Both the position numbers and the translations under genes were made by a program. Of a stretch of 64,000 nucleotides of DNA, positions 45,298 through 58,402 are shown one piece after another. The stretch comes from Fasciolopsis buskii (Eukaryota > Platyhelminthes > Trematoda > Plagiorchiida > Fasciolidae): contig LUCM01006555.1 of NCBI GenBank assembly GCA_008360955.1, forward strand, positions 35,161 to 99,160, in the 5' to 3' direction. The notes under the pieces were generated by a model. That model made no database searches and was not told where the DNA came from. It saw only the letters and a list, made by a program, of their open reading frames with translations. The first letter of the stretch is position 1. The number at the start of each line of letters is the position of its first letter.

Positions 45298-45649
45298 CTG
45301 CAACGTGTGCTCGGTGTTTAGTCAAAAGCATTACTGATAATTCAAGGGATCAAAAGTCCAGTATAGTACTTTTGTACAGAACTTTTTTTGTAGCTGAATC
45401 AACCGTCTGTCTATCCAAGAGCTTAGCTGTTCCCAGCTTGATCGTCTTCGCATCTTAAGAGAAGTTCAATTAGTTCGAATAAAACATGCTACAACTAAGA
45501 GTTGATATAAAACAGTTAGACTATGGAAGATTGAAAGAAGCCCATTTTTTACTGATCGACCGAACAGCGTAGTCTGCGTTTTGAGAATTTGATTTTTACC
45601 GGCATAATAATCCTGACAAACTTTGTTTTAGATGAGCTTATCCAGGTAC

Positions 45650-45953
45650 CTTTGGAAACGAAGTCAAATTTCGGAATAGCACTTAACGAGGAAACGGGTG
45701 CTGAGGTCTTGGGTATTTTCACCACGATTCGTGCCAACTGTGTACGCTCGGTAGTCACCGCGAATCTTGCTTTTCGGGAACGAGGTGTAATCTGGAAAAG
45801 TCGCATAGCCAAGTTGGATGATGGAATTTCGGCTCCAGAATTTCGCCGGGGAGTGGATGTCGTCAAAACTTTTCGCATGCAATAAATTTCCATGAATCCA
45901 CGATACGTGTCCAAACCCACTTGAGCTGTAGGATCTACCGGCTCTACAGTTAA
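45650..45953 (-). CDS. Ankyrin-like gene, end of UPA domain and linker
   Basis: A 304-nt exon, TTAAATGCAG acceptor (phase 0) and TCCAAAG|GTACCT donor (phase 1). It begins LTVEPVDPTAQVGLDTYRGF then MEIYCMRK. This continues the upstream exon as the last strands of an ankyrin UPA domain, where human ankyrins have a VKVRD...EP-x-G-x-LSFM(K/R)EPK-like ending. The remaining about 60 residues (TTSTPRRNSGAEIPSSN, then a basic stretch) are UPA-to-death-domain linker. The opposite strand is also open across the region (45589-45885), but it lacks a fitting splice context and is regarded as a shadow. Confidence 0.68.
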
Positions 45954-48381
45954 CTGCATTTAAAATATCGGCACAAAGCGAATCTGATGTAAATCAGAGA
46001 GGAACTTAAATTAAAAGAAATATTACGACAAAATCACAAAATTCCGAAAGAAAACCTAGCAGCATCAAAATGCAAGCTTGCATGGGAAAAGTAAGAATAT
46101 TAAAAAACACAAAAGTATCCAAATTACAAAAACTCTAATTGAAGAGGGTTGGAAAAATCTAACTAAGTCAATGAAAACATCGTCCTCTCTCGTTATTTGG
46201 TTGTGCTTACTCGGCTAGCAACTTTAGTCGACGGAAAATGAAATGAACCCGAAGCGATAGCCAATCCTTGTTAGATCTATTCATTTATGATCCCCGGAAA
46301 TACAAAGGGTAACAATCAGCGTAGCACAACCAAAAGGGCAGGTTGGCGTGTCTAACGGAAATAAATTTATAACTCAGCACTATTTTGGTGATTAAACTAA
46401 GTACTGTGGAATATTGGTTCTCATTTTCTTCCCAGCCGTTGTTTCTTTTGTGTGATGGCCTGAATAAAATGAAGTTTTACCGAAATCCCTGCTTTTTAGC
46501 AAAACCAACAAGAGATAAAGTAGCCGGATTAAATAGGTTTAAATAAGTTGGCTCGAATGTCGCTTAAAGTATGGTCCAACTTGTAGAACGTCTGACCGGT
46601 TGCTGTCGTTAGTAGCCATCGTGGTATATCGCGATATCTTGTAAGCGTTTCAAAGTGAGTAGGTTCTGCACAATTTTTTTCATTTAACCCTAAAGGTTTT
46701 TCACCGCGGATAAAATATATGCAGTTTTTGTCTGTGTTTGAACACAGGGCGTTTATAGTAGTCCAGGAATTTTGCTGGAAAACTCCATCACCGATGCTAA
46801 TAATAAATATATGAAACAAGTTTGGATTGCTCGAGCTTTTGGGAACATACAGTACCTGAATAAATCAGTCTGGTGTAGAACCATTTTTGCGTATGATCAC
46901 AAATTGACTGCTTAGTGTTGAGATTTTCCGCTTCACAGACGAGTGATTAAAAACCCGTCAAAGATCTGTAGGTGGCAGAGCGAAAGGGAATAAAAACCGT
47001 AATCTATTACCCTAATTGATTAATATTAATTAAACTGTGACATTTGAATTTTCCGCTCCTTTCCTGCTGGTCGATCAAAAAACTGGGCAAACTGGCCATA
47101 TATTACGATCAGTGGCGTTCTTCAGTTTTGTATCGTTCCTTATCCGTATATTTTATGGTAGCATCATTCACCTCACTGCCCTCAATGCCAAGAACCACAA
47201 ATCAGCAAACGTTGTAACTTACACTTATGAGTGGAATCGAACAACCGATTGATCCGTTTGACACGTGTACACCGCATGGTTACTAAGCGTGATTAACTCC
47301 GGGAATAAGTTTATCTTATTCTTTTCCGGCATTTCGATTATGATCAGCTTGTCCCGGGACTGTTCGCGTTTATCGGTCTGTTCAGACCGAACATACAACC
47401 AAAAGTGCTCTGTTTCCTTAAAGAAGATTGTTCCATTATTATTGATCCATACTCTACATGTTTTTTCTATAATATTCTTCATTCCGTCATAGGTGTTAAT
47501 TTTTAACCGTCAACTTAGAATCCGAATCTCTCTAGATTTACCCAGCATTTTATGGAAATGCGTTAGCTGAATCAAGGAATGTTGTTTCTCTAAATATTGA
47601 CCATCTAATGAAGAATGCATCACAATGCTGGTTCTCTGCTTGCCCAGTCTTCTGATTCGCTTGACTTTCGATTCGGTGAATCGGAAAGTCGGTTCAACAA
47701 AACATTGCAGCCTATGTCGAAAATTATATTAATTTAGTATCACTATTATCATATAAACCCGGCAAGTCAGATGATCCCATGTGGTAATTACTTGACTTTC
47801 CGTCTGTTGCAATTCTTTGCATTTACTCATCCGTCGAATATCCTATCCTTAGTCATGCCCCCGCAGATACGGACACCTGGGGATTCCTGAGAGTTGTATA
47901 AACATTTCGTGAAACATATTCCGGATTGCCCATAAAAGAACGCAAAACAGGGGAAAGTTGAATAAAGTGCCTAGGCGAGTTTTAACATCAACCCGAAAGT
48001 TTAAGACAGAGTGTGTTCATTAACTCGAAAACAATTAATAAAAAGAATACCTTTTTGCACCACAAACTATTCATAATCGTAAGCTGTTTTTTGATGAATT
48101 ATTGCGCGAATTTCTTGCAGTTCTACTGTGCCGAGTCTACTCAACTGTGCAAGTTGGCTGCAGCAAAAATTTAAAAAAATACCTTAAAATGCAGACCCTG
48201 CGAAAGTAGTTTCTAAAACAAACCGCGGTGATGATACATTAAACGAAAATCTAAGTATTATAGTCACATTGCGGATCTTCATTTGCCACCATGATTACTG
48301 ATAATTATGGTCTTTGTATTACTGTTTACACTGCCTCTGTTTTCGGGAAAACGTTTCGACCAAATTCCTGGGCGGACTCAC

Positions 48382-48748
48382 CTTGTGCCGATTTATAGCG
48401 GTTGATGAAAATGTAATCTTTAGATCGTTATTGCGTTTTCCGCCACGATTATCGTTATCCACCAGACGAATGTTGGAGCGAAATGTGATATCCAGAAGCT
48501 GATTTTCGCACAAAAATACAGGCCCGTGAGGTTTGTCTCCCTCGGTATAACCTTCTTCGTTAACAGCTTGTAGTGCAGCTTCTATCTGATCAGGTACAGT
48601 CAGGACCAGGCACAAATTTTGTGGTTCTTTAAGATTTTGGCGTACAGCAAAATAGACCAAATGCTGAGAAAGACTTTGTTCCAACACGCCAGCAATTCGA
48701 CAGAGAACTTCCGGATCATGTGCTCGACGCATTTTGAGTGCCATCAGT
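48382..48748 (-). CDS. Ankyrin-like gene, UPA domain exon
   Basis: A 367-nt exon, acceptor GAACAG (pyrimidine-rich upstream) and donor CACAAG|GTGAGT, phase 2 in, phase 0 out. It encodes LMALKMRRAHDPEVLCRIAG, VLEQSLSQHLVYFAVRQNLK, LCLVLTVPDQIEAALQAVNE and CENQLLDITFRSNIRLVD. The pattern (helical stretch, V-x-F-x-(V/A)-(R/K), L-x-x-x-(L/C)-x-(T)-x-D-x-x-(E/D), a GYTE block, then LLD-x-x-x-x-(G/S)-N-(I/L)-x-(L/P)-V) follows the ankyrin ZU5-C to UPA transition, where human ankyrins read ...VPYMAKFVVFAK...CMTDDKVDKTLE...GNLVPV. The first codon is completed by the exon ending at 55718, about 7 kb away across an RTE insertion. Confidence 0.75.
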
Positions 48749-49999
48749 CTGTTCGTTTCGTCGGTTGCGAAACAATCGGTGACGAAGATAACGACGATGG
48801 GTGTAAGGAAGACCAAGAAAATTGTAAACAATAACAGTACTTAGTGAAAACAAGGTCATGGGCTGAAATAAAATAGTATGAATTTGTGGATAGATGCAGC
48901 TCACGATATAGTCTTTGACACACTGCGCTCAGCCAACAAGCACATGGTTTCACGAAATCCTACATTACTGATATGATCATTCATTCTACGTTACGAGTGA
49001 AACAGGTAGTCAAACATTCAAACAGCTGTTAGAAAGATCCTGATTTTTTAGCCTACCGATATTATTGTAATGCAGACGAAATGCGGATATACCATCTTAC
49101 AAATCAAAAAAAGCTTTTTCATGCGGACATATCACATCTGATACTAAAATACATTTTGTAAAAGTTAGTTTATGTAAATTACCGTATGTCTGGATGAGAT
49201 CAGAATTGTTTTTACTTAGGAAATGAATGGAGATGGACGGATTTCATTACCCATTACACACAAATACATGGGCACCCACATAAAAAAGCGTGAAAATGAG
49301 CATCTTTCAAATGAGGTACATCCCAGTTTACTGGTTCAGGTTTGCTGAATTGGGATCTTGGTTACCTAGGCCTACCAAAGGGCCATTGGGACATGCGCCA
49401 CGTTTATTTGACTAGGAAATAAAAATAAATCCGATAAGAACAAGTAAAAGCACCGTAACAATTTCGGATTCCACGGTGTGCATATACGATCTCTTAAATT
49501 TATCTCTGGCATAAATTCAATTCTGTTCGGTTCGTATGGCTATTCACCGTGGACCAAAATGCTCTGATTTTAGCTGGCACATCGAGGTACCAAAAACTTA
49601 AAAACAAAAAAGAGAACAACCAAGATCATCAGTAAAATACTGTGTTGAAAGGCTTTTTAGAGGTGGAAAGGTTTCGAATGCACGAATACTACGCCCGCGG
49701 AACGGAGTCAAGTCGTCCACTATCTCCTACCATCGCTTGAAGCCATGTCGTGGACCTCGAAATGGTAGTCGAACTAAATCTACTGGCTATCTCGACCTAT
49801 GTTACAGTCATCAATCATCTGCCTCGCGAAATTGTCTAAAAGCGGGCAGTTGTTTTGTGGCTATGTAGAATATTTGGCCCAACCGTGTTAACCTGTTCAC
49901 ATTGAATACTTGTTCCAAAGAATGAATAGCACAGACAGTAAATTCCATAGTGCATCACTCATCGCGCAGGATAATCAGGACCTCACTATCCATTGCCTT

Positions 50000-52790
50000 G
50001 GGCATGGTTGGTAGTGACAAGTACACGCCTGCTCCGAGTTCCCCTGTTTGGTTATTGCCCCACTGCCTTGTGATTAGGGTTCAGGAGTCAAATGCTGCGG
50101 TTGGGGTTCCCAAAGAATAATTCTGCGGTGTAGGCAGCCGCGAAGTGCCGATATCCTGAAGACCTCCAGCGCCCCTCTTTCAGAGAAACTTTCTAATTTG
50201 CATTCCTGCAACACTGAGTCTAGGCAAGTTGCCACAAATAACTGCAGCGCGAGGGGTTTATCTGGTGGCATCATTAGTGAAAGGGGAAGAAGTAGTTCGA
50301 AAGCATTAGTTGATCCATAGTGTACACTTCACTTGGATAACTTCAGTATCCGCACACTCACCCAAATAGAGTAACAAGCTGTTCTGGTTAGAACCTCTGT
50401 AGCTTTCTAAATAGACGCGCACTCAGGACCCCACTTCCGTGATCACTCATCGTAACCCAGATGCAACATCATTCTCTTTCTTCACTCTTCCTGCAACCAT
50501 TGATGTGGCTTCGAGAATCTGTGGTCAAGCTGGCATTGTGATCTCTTGGAGCATGCGAACAGAACGTGCATTGTTAGGCTGGGTCGCCGTGAACAACCGT
50601 TTATGTGCAACTCAGTTGGACGTTTTAGTAGCAGTCGGTTAAAGTGTCGTTGTCCGTTCGTCGTATCTGTGTATGCGTCCAGTGGCTTCAGCTACCTTGA
50701 GGCGAAAAAATCTACTGAGAGTTATCTCCGTTTCTCTGCAGTATGCGTTCAACGGATGCTGCAGTCGTTACTGGTGATTTTAACACCCAACTTGGGCACT
50801 TAGCGGAGGCATATTTTCTGTTTCAACCGATCGGACCAGCAACAGAGATCGTCTCATCCAAGTTTGTTCTGATCACAGGCTGTTTCTGGGGAACACCAAT
50901 TTTTGTCATTAAAACCGAAAATGACTCACGTGGCGCCCCCCCACCTTCTCCTTCATAGTGTTGAATTCCAATCGATCAAGTCGTCATGGGCAACCAGTGG
51001 CATGGATCAACCGAGAATCTCCGATCCTTCTGGCCCACACCTGTGGACTCATACCATGCTTTGGTCTCAGTTCGGTTTTGTCGGGACTCAGTCTATGGTC
51101 TCGCCAGCACAAAAGCCACTTGTCTGGCACAGTTGACTCTAGAAGATAACCGCGTTCTACAATTCCAATCGGAACTCTCAATGCAGTTGTCACCTGATCA
51201 TGATACGTTGGGGAGAATACTTTAGGGCGCGGTTTAATTGGCCCACAGCCACATTAGGCCCTCGAATTATGCCCGCCAATGAACCAATTCAGATGAATAC
51301 CAGCCTTCCATCAGAAATGGAGGCAACGAGGGAGGAAGGTTTTCTTTAAAGTTTTGTGCAGTTGGACCGACCAGATGGACTGGCTTCATCTTTCTTCAAG
51401 CATGGTCGAGAAGTGTTAATATTGAAGTTAAGAAAACTCCTTGTATCAATCTGTGATTCGGTGATTGTACCAATTTACAGGCAAGATGATAAATCCTCAT
51501 GCGAAAACCACAGAGGAGTTATTTTAGTAATTATGGCAGCTAAGCTGCTCAAGGGCATTATCCACCGCCGCTTATCCGGTGTTCTCGAGGGTTATGTGGG
51601 TAGGAATCAGGCCGGTTTCCGTTCCCGTCGGATTTGTATTGACCAAATTTTCACTTTGGTATAGATCTTAGAGCATAAGCAAATATTTCTTAGACCCAGG
51701 ATTTCTGTCTCTTGATCTGAGGTTGGCTTTCGATTTACTCGACCGTGCAGTTTTTGGCACTTACTCTCGTTGAAGGGTGTGCCAGAAAAATTCATTTCAC
51801 TTATTCATTCTTTGTATGCGAACAGCCAAAGCCGAGTTTGCCCGTGTGGTCTTGTTTCAGCTGAATTCACCACGATAAGCCGTTTCCGTCGTATATGCCC
51901 TATGTCATCTTCTCGCTTCAGTTTTGTCATTGAGACGATTATGAAGATAGCCGTACCCGTATTTGAGGATAGTTGCATTCATACTTGCTCAGACAAGAAT
52001 CTGTCTGATTTGGAATATGTGAACGATTTTATGCCACTGAGTGAAGATCCAAGTGAGATACAGGTTTTTCTTGATTGTCTAAACTATAGTGCAGTATGTT
52101 TTGAACTCGTTTTGCACCCTCGAGGTGTAATATGTTGCTGCAGGACTGGAATGACTCAAAACCGGACCTTGTTCTTGCAGTTGAACAGCTAGATGAGGTA
52201 GACAGATTCAGTTACTTGAGTAGTTTTATCTAACCCATCTATCGTAACTCGGATTAAGTTTTATCGCACATAAAGAAGGCCCGGTTAGTTTTTGTTAATT
52301 TGAAGCACCTGAGTCTTAGACGTGACATCCGGTTAGCGATCAAAGACCGAATATCCTCTGTGGCAGCGAGGTCGGCATTACTCTACGGCCCCGAAACATG
52401 GCCGTTGAGAGCAGACGTTATGCGAAGACTGTGAGTACTTGAGCACCGTTTTCTTTGTAGCATTGGTAGAATATAGTGGGAGAAATTTTGAGTAACTCTG
52501 CCATTAGGTGTTAGGCGCTTGGTTCACTCTTTAGAACGGGCATTGAATCAGAAGGGGTTGATGCTGTTGGGATATGTTTTGCGCACGCCTACAAAACGAC
52601 ATCCTCGTTGTGTGCTGTTCTTCGAGGCAATTAATCGTTGGAAGATGGCTGGACAGCTTATAATAAATGGTAAAATTATGAAATCTCTAATCATTGGATT
52701 AGCTCGTAAAGGAGCAGTTAGACTACCGGGTTCGGGTCCACGAGATTCCCAAAGTATTGTTTGGAATCAGTAGATAACTTGGCTCAACGT
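50000..52790 (+). pseudogene. Near-full-length decayed RTE element inside an ankyrin intron
   Basis: Lying antisense in the 7-kb intron between the exons at 55718 and 48382, this copy keeps the whole order of an RTE ORF. The 5' region is at 50000-50300. The endonuclease follows: SETRIQDP-like near 50415, VNNRLCATQLDVLVAVG at about 50590-50640, STDAAVVTGDFNTQLGHLAE at 50750-50810 and a STENLRSFWPTPVDSYHALV block near 51008-51065. The RT has CENHRGVILVIMAAKLLKGI and GYVGRNQAGFRSRRICIDQI at 51500-51660. KGVPEKFISLIHSLYANSQS and SDLEYVNDFMPLSEDPSEIQ (catalytic YADD decayed to YVND) run from 51770 to 52070, then LMLLGYVLRTP near 52560. Many stops; inactive. The GVPEKFISLI signature groups it with the fragment at 10430-11080. 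Confidence 0.7.
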
Positions 52791-55200
52791 AACAGCCTCT
52801 GACGTTCTTGCATTGGAAACCTTTTTTCCTCTGGATAAACGTTCAAACTACTATTCTGCAGTCGATCTTTCGTTATTCTCCGTTCTCTTTCTGTTTGAGA
52901 TGATGCTGTGAGGTAGCAACCACAACATGAACATGTTAGTGCACGATTAATGGTTGGCCAAACTGAACTGAGCTGACCAAAGATTGAACCCCAGGACCAA
53001 ACAGTGTAAGCTCTAACCGATGAGTTGCTCATAAAATGTTTCCACGACATTTTGCAAATAATTGAAAATAAAAAATGTGATTTTCCAGCCCATTTCAAAG
53101 CGATAATCCTGTTCGAAGATGAATCATAATCAAATGGATGAGAGTTCCTACTTGAAATTGTTACTGATCCACTCCTGCACAGCAGAAACCAATGCCGAAG
53201 GTTGTTTTTTAGGCGTACAGCGAGACCTCTGGGGGTTTCTAGTAATTTAGACGAAAAATCTCAGCCTTTTTCTGATAGATTTTTTTCAAACTAATTAATT
53301 TGAATAATAGTCCTTTTTGAAATTGCTAGTAATGGCAGATATGAGATTTTTGTCCCTAAGGCTTGATTTTCACTTACTACTCTGACGAGACACTCAAATG
53401 AAAAATAAAATCTGGTGACCGACTATGGGCGGTCCAATATCACGCACAGCAAACCCTCTGAGGTACTGAAAAAGCGCGGATAAAGCGTTTCAAGGTCGGA
53501 TTGATTACAAGTTGATAGTTATGGTTTTGACCAATCAAGCCTCTCCATAATAGAAATAAAACTTATTTAATTTCAAAATTTTATTTTACCATATGAGTAA
53601 AACTTGTCAGTTATATGTAAAAGTGACAAGTCAGATCAGTATTAAGTCTATTCTGTGGCAATAATGTGAAGAAGGGTGATTTTCACTTGTCCTTTTGGAT
53701 AAAATCCCCCGCTCTTGGAAAACATAGCACCACGAATCGAGAACACAAATGACGTCTACTTAATGGCCGCCATATAACTCGATTATCGATAGCAGCTCGC
53801 TTTCGCAAACATTCAAATGGAGTAAAAATGACAGTCATGAGTGTGAGCAAGGGTTAAATTTCTCCAAACCTGTCCTCTGCTTAGAATGTACCTACTCTCC
53901 AGGCAGGCTTTCAATCAGAACTAGTGACGATGAGAAAAACTACCCAAGGTAGCCAGAACATCGACCATTTGTACTCCCCACGGATAATACTACACTACTG
54001 ACTCCTGAAAAATTACTTTTTAGTGACAGAACCTTTCGGAACACCAATTTTTCTGGTATACCGAGAAAACTAGTACGGTTCATATTCATTAACTTGATAA
54101 AAGTCTAAACCTCTAGGGAACAACTAGACAACTCAAACAAACTTTTGATTTGGCTAAAAGAATTGAAATACACCTTTTTAATTGTTTGCTAAATGACTCC
54201 AGAGGCAATAAATACAAAACCAATGGTGTGCTTCTGAGATAATTTTTTTCCATTTATATAAGAAGCATGCGCCTTATCACGAAAATGAATCAATATTTTT
54301 ATTTTTTAAAACCGCAGAAACATCAATTTCCAAATGATTTATTTCTAGAAGAATTTTTGAATATCCCAGAATGCACTATAATTAATCATCTACGAAGCAG
54401 GTGGTTAAAGCAACTTAGTATCCCTTTTGTCCACCCCTCGATAATTTTGGTAAAAAAGGTCTGGAATATAAGAAAGCAATAATCCCTCGTATCAATCTCT
54501 GCATTCCATTCTGACAGAGCGACTAGCTTTTTCCCATGATGTGGGTCAGTTTTTCTTTGAATCATAAAAGCAACATGTGTGGTTCAGCTTCCATGAAAAA
54601 CAACAGATAAGTTTGTAACAAGTGATTTATTATTCATATTATTACTATTTGTTGCTGTTGTTGTTATTATAAAAACTGGAATCTGATACCTTGGCTTTTA
54701 CCGAACAGGATGGAAAAATTTTCGAGTCCATCAAATGGCAATGAAATCATCAAGATTGTGACAAGAACCTTGGGAGAATGTGTTGTTAAAAGGTTTTCGC
54801 AGATTTTTTTCTTGTTCAAAACACATACGTTGCTTTCAATCAGTAGATAAAGCCAAAATTGGACTGTGTCCGCTTTTCGTTGCGTGTCGTTGAGATTTAA
54901 TAAATGGAATCGTATTTTCAAATTTAGGATTTACAGTAGCATGCATGCAATAGCGGACCAGAGAAACTTAACCGAACATTTTGCATGCACAGATTTGATG
55001 AGCCGAAGAAAAACAAAGCAAAACATTGACTATTATGACTAAGTGATACAAACGTCTCACCGCTGACAAACCAATGAGAGCTTTACACTGATTCAATGAG
55101 AAAGTAAACAACAGTATGTCATTTATTGTCGTTTGTGTTACCAAACCATGTTTCTAATCCACTAAAATGGATGTGAATTTCATTAATTGAGTCCTAGTTT
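52791..55200. other. Ankyrin intron, no further feature recognised
   Basis: AT-rich intronic DNA on the minus-strand gene. Short frames only (for example 54267-54482 plus and 54667-54921 minus), without conserved motifs or matching splice phases. Confidence 0.4.
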
Positions 55201-55204
55201 CTGA

Positions 55205-55385
55205 TAAATCAACGACCGGCGATGGCCAAACGGATAAGGTCGTGACGTTTGGACTTGAAAGTCGCGGCTTAGAATCTTCCCGCCGCCAGCCAACTTCCCC
55301 ACTTGGCAGCCCTCTGTTGGCCGCAGCCCCCTTCCTGAAAAATGATCTACCCTTTCTTTTCATCAATAAAGGGAATAAAAAAGAA
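55205..55385 (+). mobile_element. tRNA-derived SINE, second type
   Basis: A tRNA-like head has an A-box-like TGGCCAAACGG at 55223-55233 and a degenerate B-box GGCTTAGAATC at 55266-55276, 33 bases apart. A GC-rich body (CCGCCGCCAGCC...) and an A-rich tail ending AATAAAGGGAATAAAAAAG at 55365-55383 follow. No hammerhead core is seen, and the sequence differs from the SINE at 35.4 kb. It lies near the 3' splice region of the ankyrin exon at 55718, on the opposite strand. Confidence 0.55.
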
Positions 55386-55717
55386 AACAAACTGAAGCGG
55401 GTTCGACGTAGGTATATATAACAGTGATTTTTCTCTTCCGGACATACAAAATTATTTCTGGGCTTGGCTGACTTGGGTATGTGTTAGAAAGAATGGCAGT
55501 GAGTGGATAATGACCAAGGCCGGCTACACAGCATCGGTTATAGTGACACATTCATACATTAAATCGGAACGGAAGGGAATTTTGGTGCAGTGCTTCTTTG
55601 ATCAAAATCACTTTGTCAATACTATAAATGCCGGATAACCAAATAGCTCGTTTTCCTACTGTAATAACCGACACTGCGTAATGTTTCTCAGTATCAGATG
55701 GCCAACAAAATGCTTAC

Positions 55718-55913
55718 CGGCATGATTCAGTCCGATCGATATTGAATGAGGCCGTATCGCCTTCGAGGTTGAAGAAACTGGCTTCATTCCACACTTTCCA
55801 CTCATCGCTCGGCCGCGGTGATTTGTGCATCAGAGTTACCTCGAATTTATCCTTCCGAGGTCCTGGAACATTCAACGAAGCATTCGAATTCGTGTTGGGT
55901 ATGATGTTCCAAA
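55718..55913 (-). CDS. Ankyrin-like gene, end of second ZU5 domain
   Basis: A 196-nt exon, acceptor CAATGCATAG and donor CATGCCG|GTAAGC, phase 1 in and phase 2 out. It encodes NVPGPRKDKFEVTLMHKSPR, SDEWKVWNEASF and EGDTASFNIDRTESC. The W-x-x-(I/W)...C/G-x-(V/A)-x-F-x-(T/I)...(A/E)-x-(F/C) pattern corresponds to the ankyrin ZU5-C ending QWEDITG...ANFTTNVSARFWL. Its final two bases plus the first base of the exon at 48748 make an Arg codon, giving a continuous reading. Further 5' exons (ZU5-N, ankyrin repeats) were not recognised in the remaining 8 kb. The acceptor is the weaker of the two boundaries. Confidence 0.62.
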
Positions 55914-56869
55914 CTATGCATTGACTTGTCGTCAAAATTTATGCATTACCAATCAACGGTTCACTTATTCAGCTGATCGAGGACATCATGTAACGATTAG
56001 CATAAGATGAAAACAATTTAGCTCACGCCTTACAAATCCTTTTAAATTGTTAAGCAAAATATTGTGGGGAATTATTATTTTTGTATTATAAAGCAATTAA
56101 ATCAAGTATGCACTTCTTAATCTTCAACAAATTCCACCAGCACACATATGGAATTGAACCTTGTGTACATTTTTCTAATGCCCACCAATTCCGTCTAAAC
56201 TATGGAACAAGGCAAAAAAACGACAGTTTTCAATCCTAACTCCTCATATTTGAGAACTCAAATGTTATCAAAACACAATCTGTCAACTCGATTGTGTAAT
56301 ACCGTAGAAGTTAAATACCCTATTCTAGAATCATTGAGGTAAATTCGAGCGAATAGTAAAAAATGGGTCACGTCCAAAACTGCGAAAAGAGAAAGTAACG
56401 AAGTCTTCGTTGTCAAGTTCGCAAATCTGTTGACACAGCAACATCAAGGTCATCAACATAACGATTAAGCAGGTTTACGGTAGGGCACATAATGATGTTG
56501 TCGATCCACGGCCGGATTGCTTGAGCAGTTCATGGTCAAATCTAGGGAACAGGATTATTACAATTATTGAGACTATTGTCAACGTGTTTACGTTGTCACC
56601 TCGGCCAGCACGGAAACGCTTTCCGTCTAAAAACGTTGCTCAGCGATTAAAAGGCCGCTAGATGTGATATTCAATGAGCATCTCTATTACAGTATCTGAA
56701 AGCATTCAAGGTAAAACCATACAGAGCATATAGCTTCATTTGTAAAACATACCTGCAAGCAACTGAGGTAGAATGAGAGACTTTTGAAAGTCATCATACA
56801 TGTTCATTGTAGTGGATCTTGACGCTGGGCAGAATGAAAGCAAAATTTATGTACTTATGTATGTATATT

Positions 56870-56932
56870 TATAGTTTGAATCGAAACGTCACAATAAAGG
56901 TTATAACTCAGTGTATGCCTTCTAACCTCTAA
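56870..56932 (+). repeat. PLE 5' terminal repeat (pLTR remnant)
   Basis: Contains TCGAAACGTCAC, then CTCAGTGTATGCC and TTCTAACCTCTAA, matching the 3' repeat at 59311-59350 with a few differences. Only the 3' half of the hammerhead-like motif (GAAACGTCAC) is present here. Confidence 0.75.
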
Positions 56933-58015
56933 AATATGCAACCTGAGCTGCAGATATTTTCACCAATCAGCAAAACATTTAGAAGCAATACGCTCAACTG
57001 TGTGAGAAAATGGGAAAACTATTCCAAGCGTTCCGCTGTTATCCGTGAACAACTGTTCTCCTACATCACTACCTCAAGAATGACACTTTCCAAAAAGTGT
57101 CACGTATATCCCACCCGTGAACTCGGAACGTGCCCATTGGATTGCATACCCGTACTGCAAACAGATGCATCGTGACCTGATCAACGACGCGCATCGCAGG
57201 AAATCCGTATACGAAAGCCATCAAAATCGATTCGAACGGGATGCCTCAGACATATTAGATGCCAGCAGGATCCGAAGAATGAAAACGGTTATCGAAATCA
57301 CATCGAACACATATCGCTCAAAGGTCAGTGACAGACTCACCGAAAAATACGCCACGCTCAGTCAAGCGAAACCTCAACATGCCGAACCAATCTACAATTA
57401 CTTGATCCACCAGCTACTACCAAGCGAAAAGCCCGTGCTCCTGAAAGGATTAACATTCAACCATACCAACGCCAAACCCCACGTTCACTGCCTCCATTGA
57501 ATCGATGCCACGGAAGCGAGCACTAACGGAACAGGCGTGCCAAGATATATGGGCAAAAATCTGTTCACAACTTGCTCATCCTAAGCGAAAGAATCACCTA
57601 CCTGATGACGAAATCAAAGCTGTAAAAGTACTTCAGAAAAATCGAGAAATAGTGATACTCCCCGCTGACAAGGGTAACGCAATTTCAGTGCTCGATAACA
57701 CCGAATACCAAGCGAAGATGTAAGTATTACTGGATTATAACGAGACATACCAACCAGTGAAAGGAAATCCAGTCGAAGAACTTAGAGCTAAAATCAACAA
57801 AAACTGAACTCTTTGAGAAAAAGCAAGCAAATCAGTGATGAACAGTATAAACAAATAAGGCCTGTAGAGGGACCCGTGCATGAGCCGGGGTGCCGCTTAG
57901 ACCCATTGTCGTATAAGCGACAGCACCAAACTATTAGCTAGCGAAGTACCTTTTCCGTCTCCTAAGTCCATGCCCATTACAGAACAAAAACGACACGAAG
58001 ACTTCTGCCACATTC

Positions 58016-58402
58016 ATGGAACAAATCAAAGACCTCAAGTTAGAAGCTTACGAAGCTATGGTCTTATTAGGCGTCACTTCACTATTCATAAATATTCCAA
58101 AGCAAATGGCGTTGGATAGCATTCAGCGGATAATGGAGAAGGATTCCAATTTATCAGATAGAACAGCAATATCCAAGGACGATATAATGCATCTGATAGA
58201 ATTGTGCATGGGAACATACCTACAGTTCAATGGGACGGTATATAAACAAATAAGAGGAACGCCCATGGGATCACCACTATCAGGCTTGTTAGCAGAAGCA
58301 ACAATGAAACAATTCGAGACAAAAGCATTCGAAACAAACCGCCCACGCCTATGGATCCAATATGTTGATGATACGTTAGTGTTAAAAAAACAAACACGAT
58401 AG
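58016..58402 (+). pseudogene. PLE reverse transcriptase core of copy 2, catalytic residue lost
   Basis: This 128-codon frame is over 95% identical by eye to the minus-strand copy 1. It carries the palm motifs: AYEAMVLLGVTSLFINIPKQ, in which the motif A catalytic Asp of copy 1 is Gly (residue 19), GTPMGSPLSGLLAE (residues 81-94) and YVDDT (residues 116-120), after which the frame breaks. The Asp-to-Gly change alone would inactivate polymerase chemistry. Confidence 0.8.

Noticed and set aside
45589..45885. Open + strand frame of 98 codons over the ankyrin UPA exon
   Set aside because: It is the shadow of the minus-strand exon 45650-45953, which has fitting acceptor, donor and phase; the + frame has none.
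46529..46819. Minus-strand frame within the ankyrin intron 45954-48381
   Set aside because: An acceptor-like site exists, but no donor follows, and the flanking exons already join in phase and in domain order.
54990..55015. TTTGATGAGCCGAAGAAAAAC as a hammerhead core
   Set aside because: Stem II cannot form between the GATGAG and GAAA parts and the stem III/cleavage region is absent.
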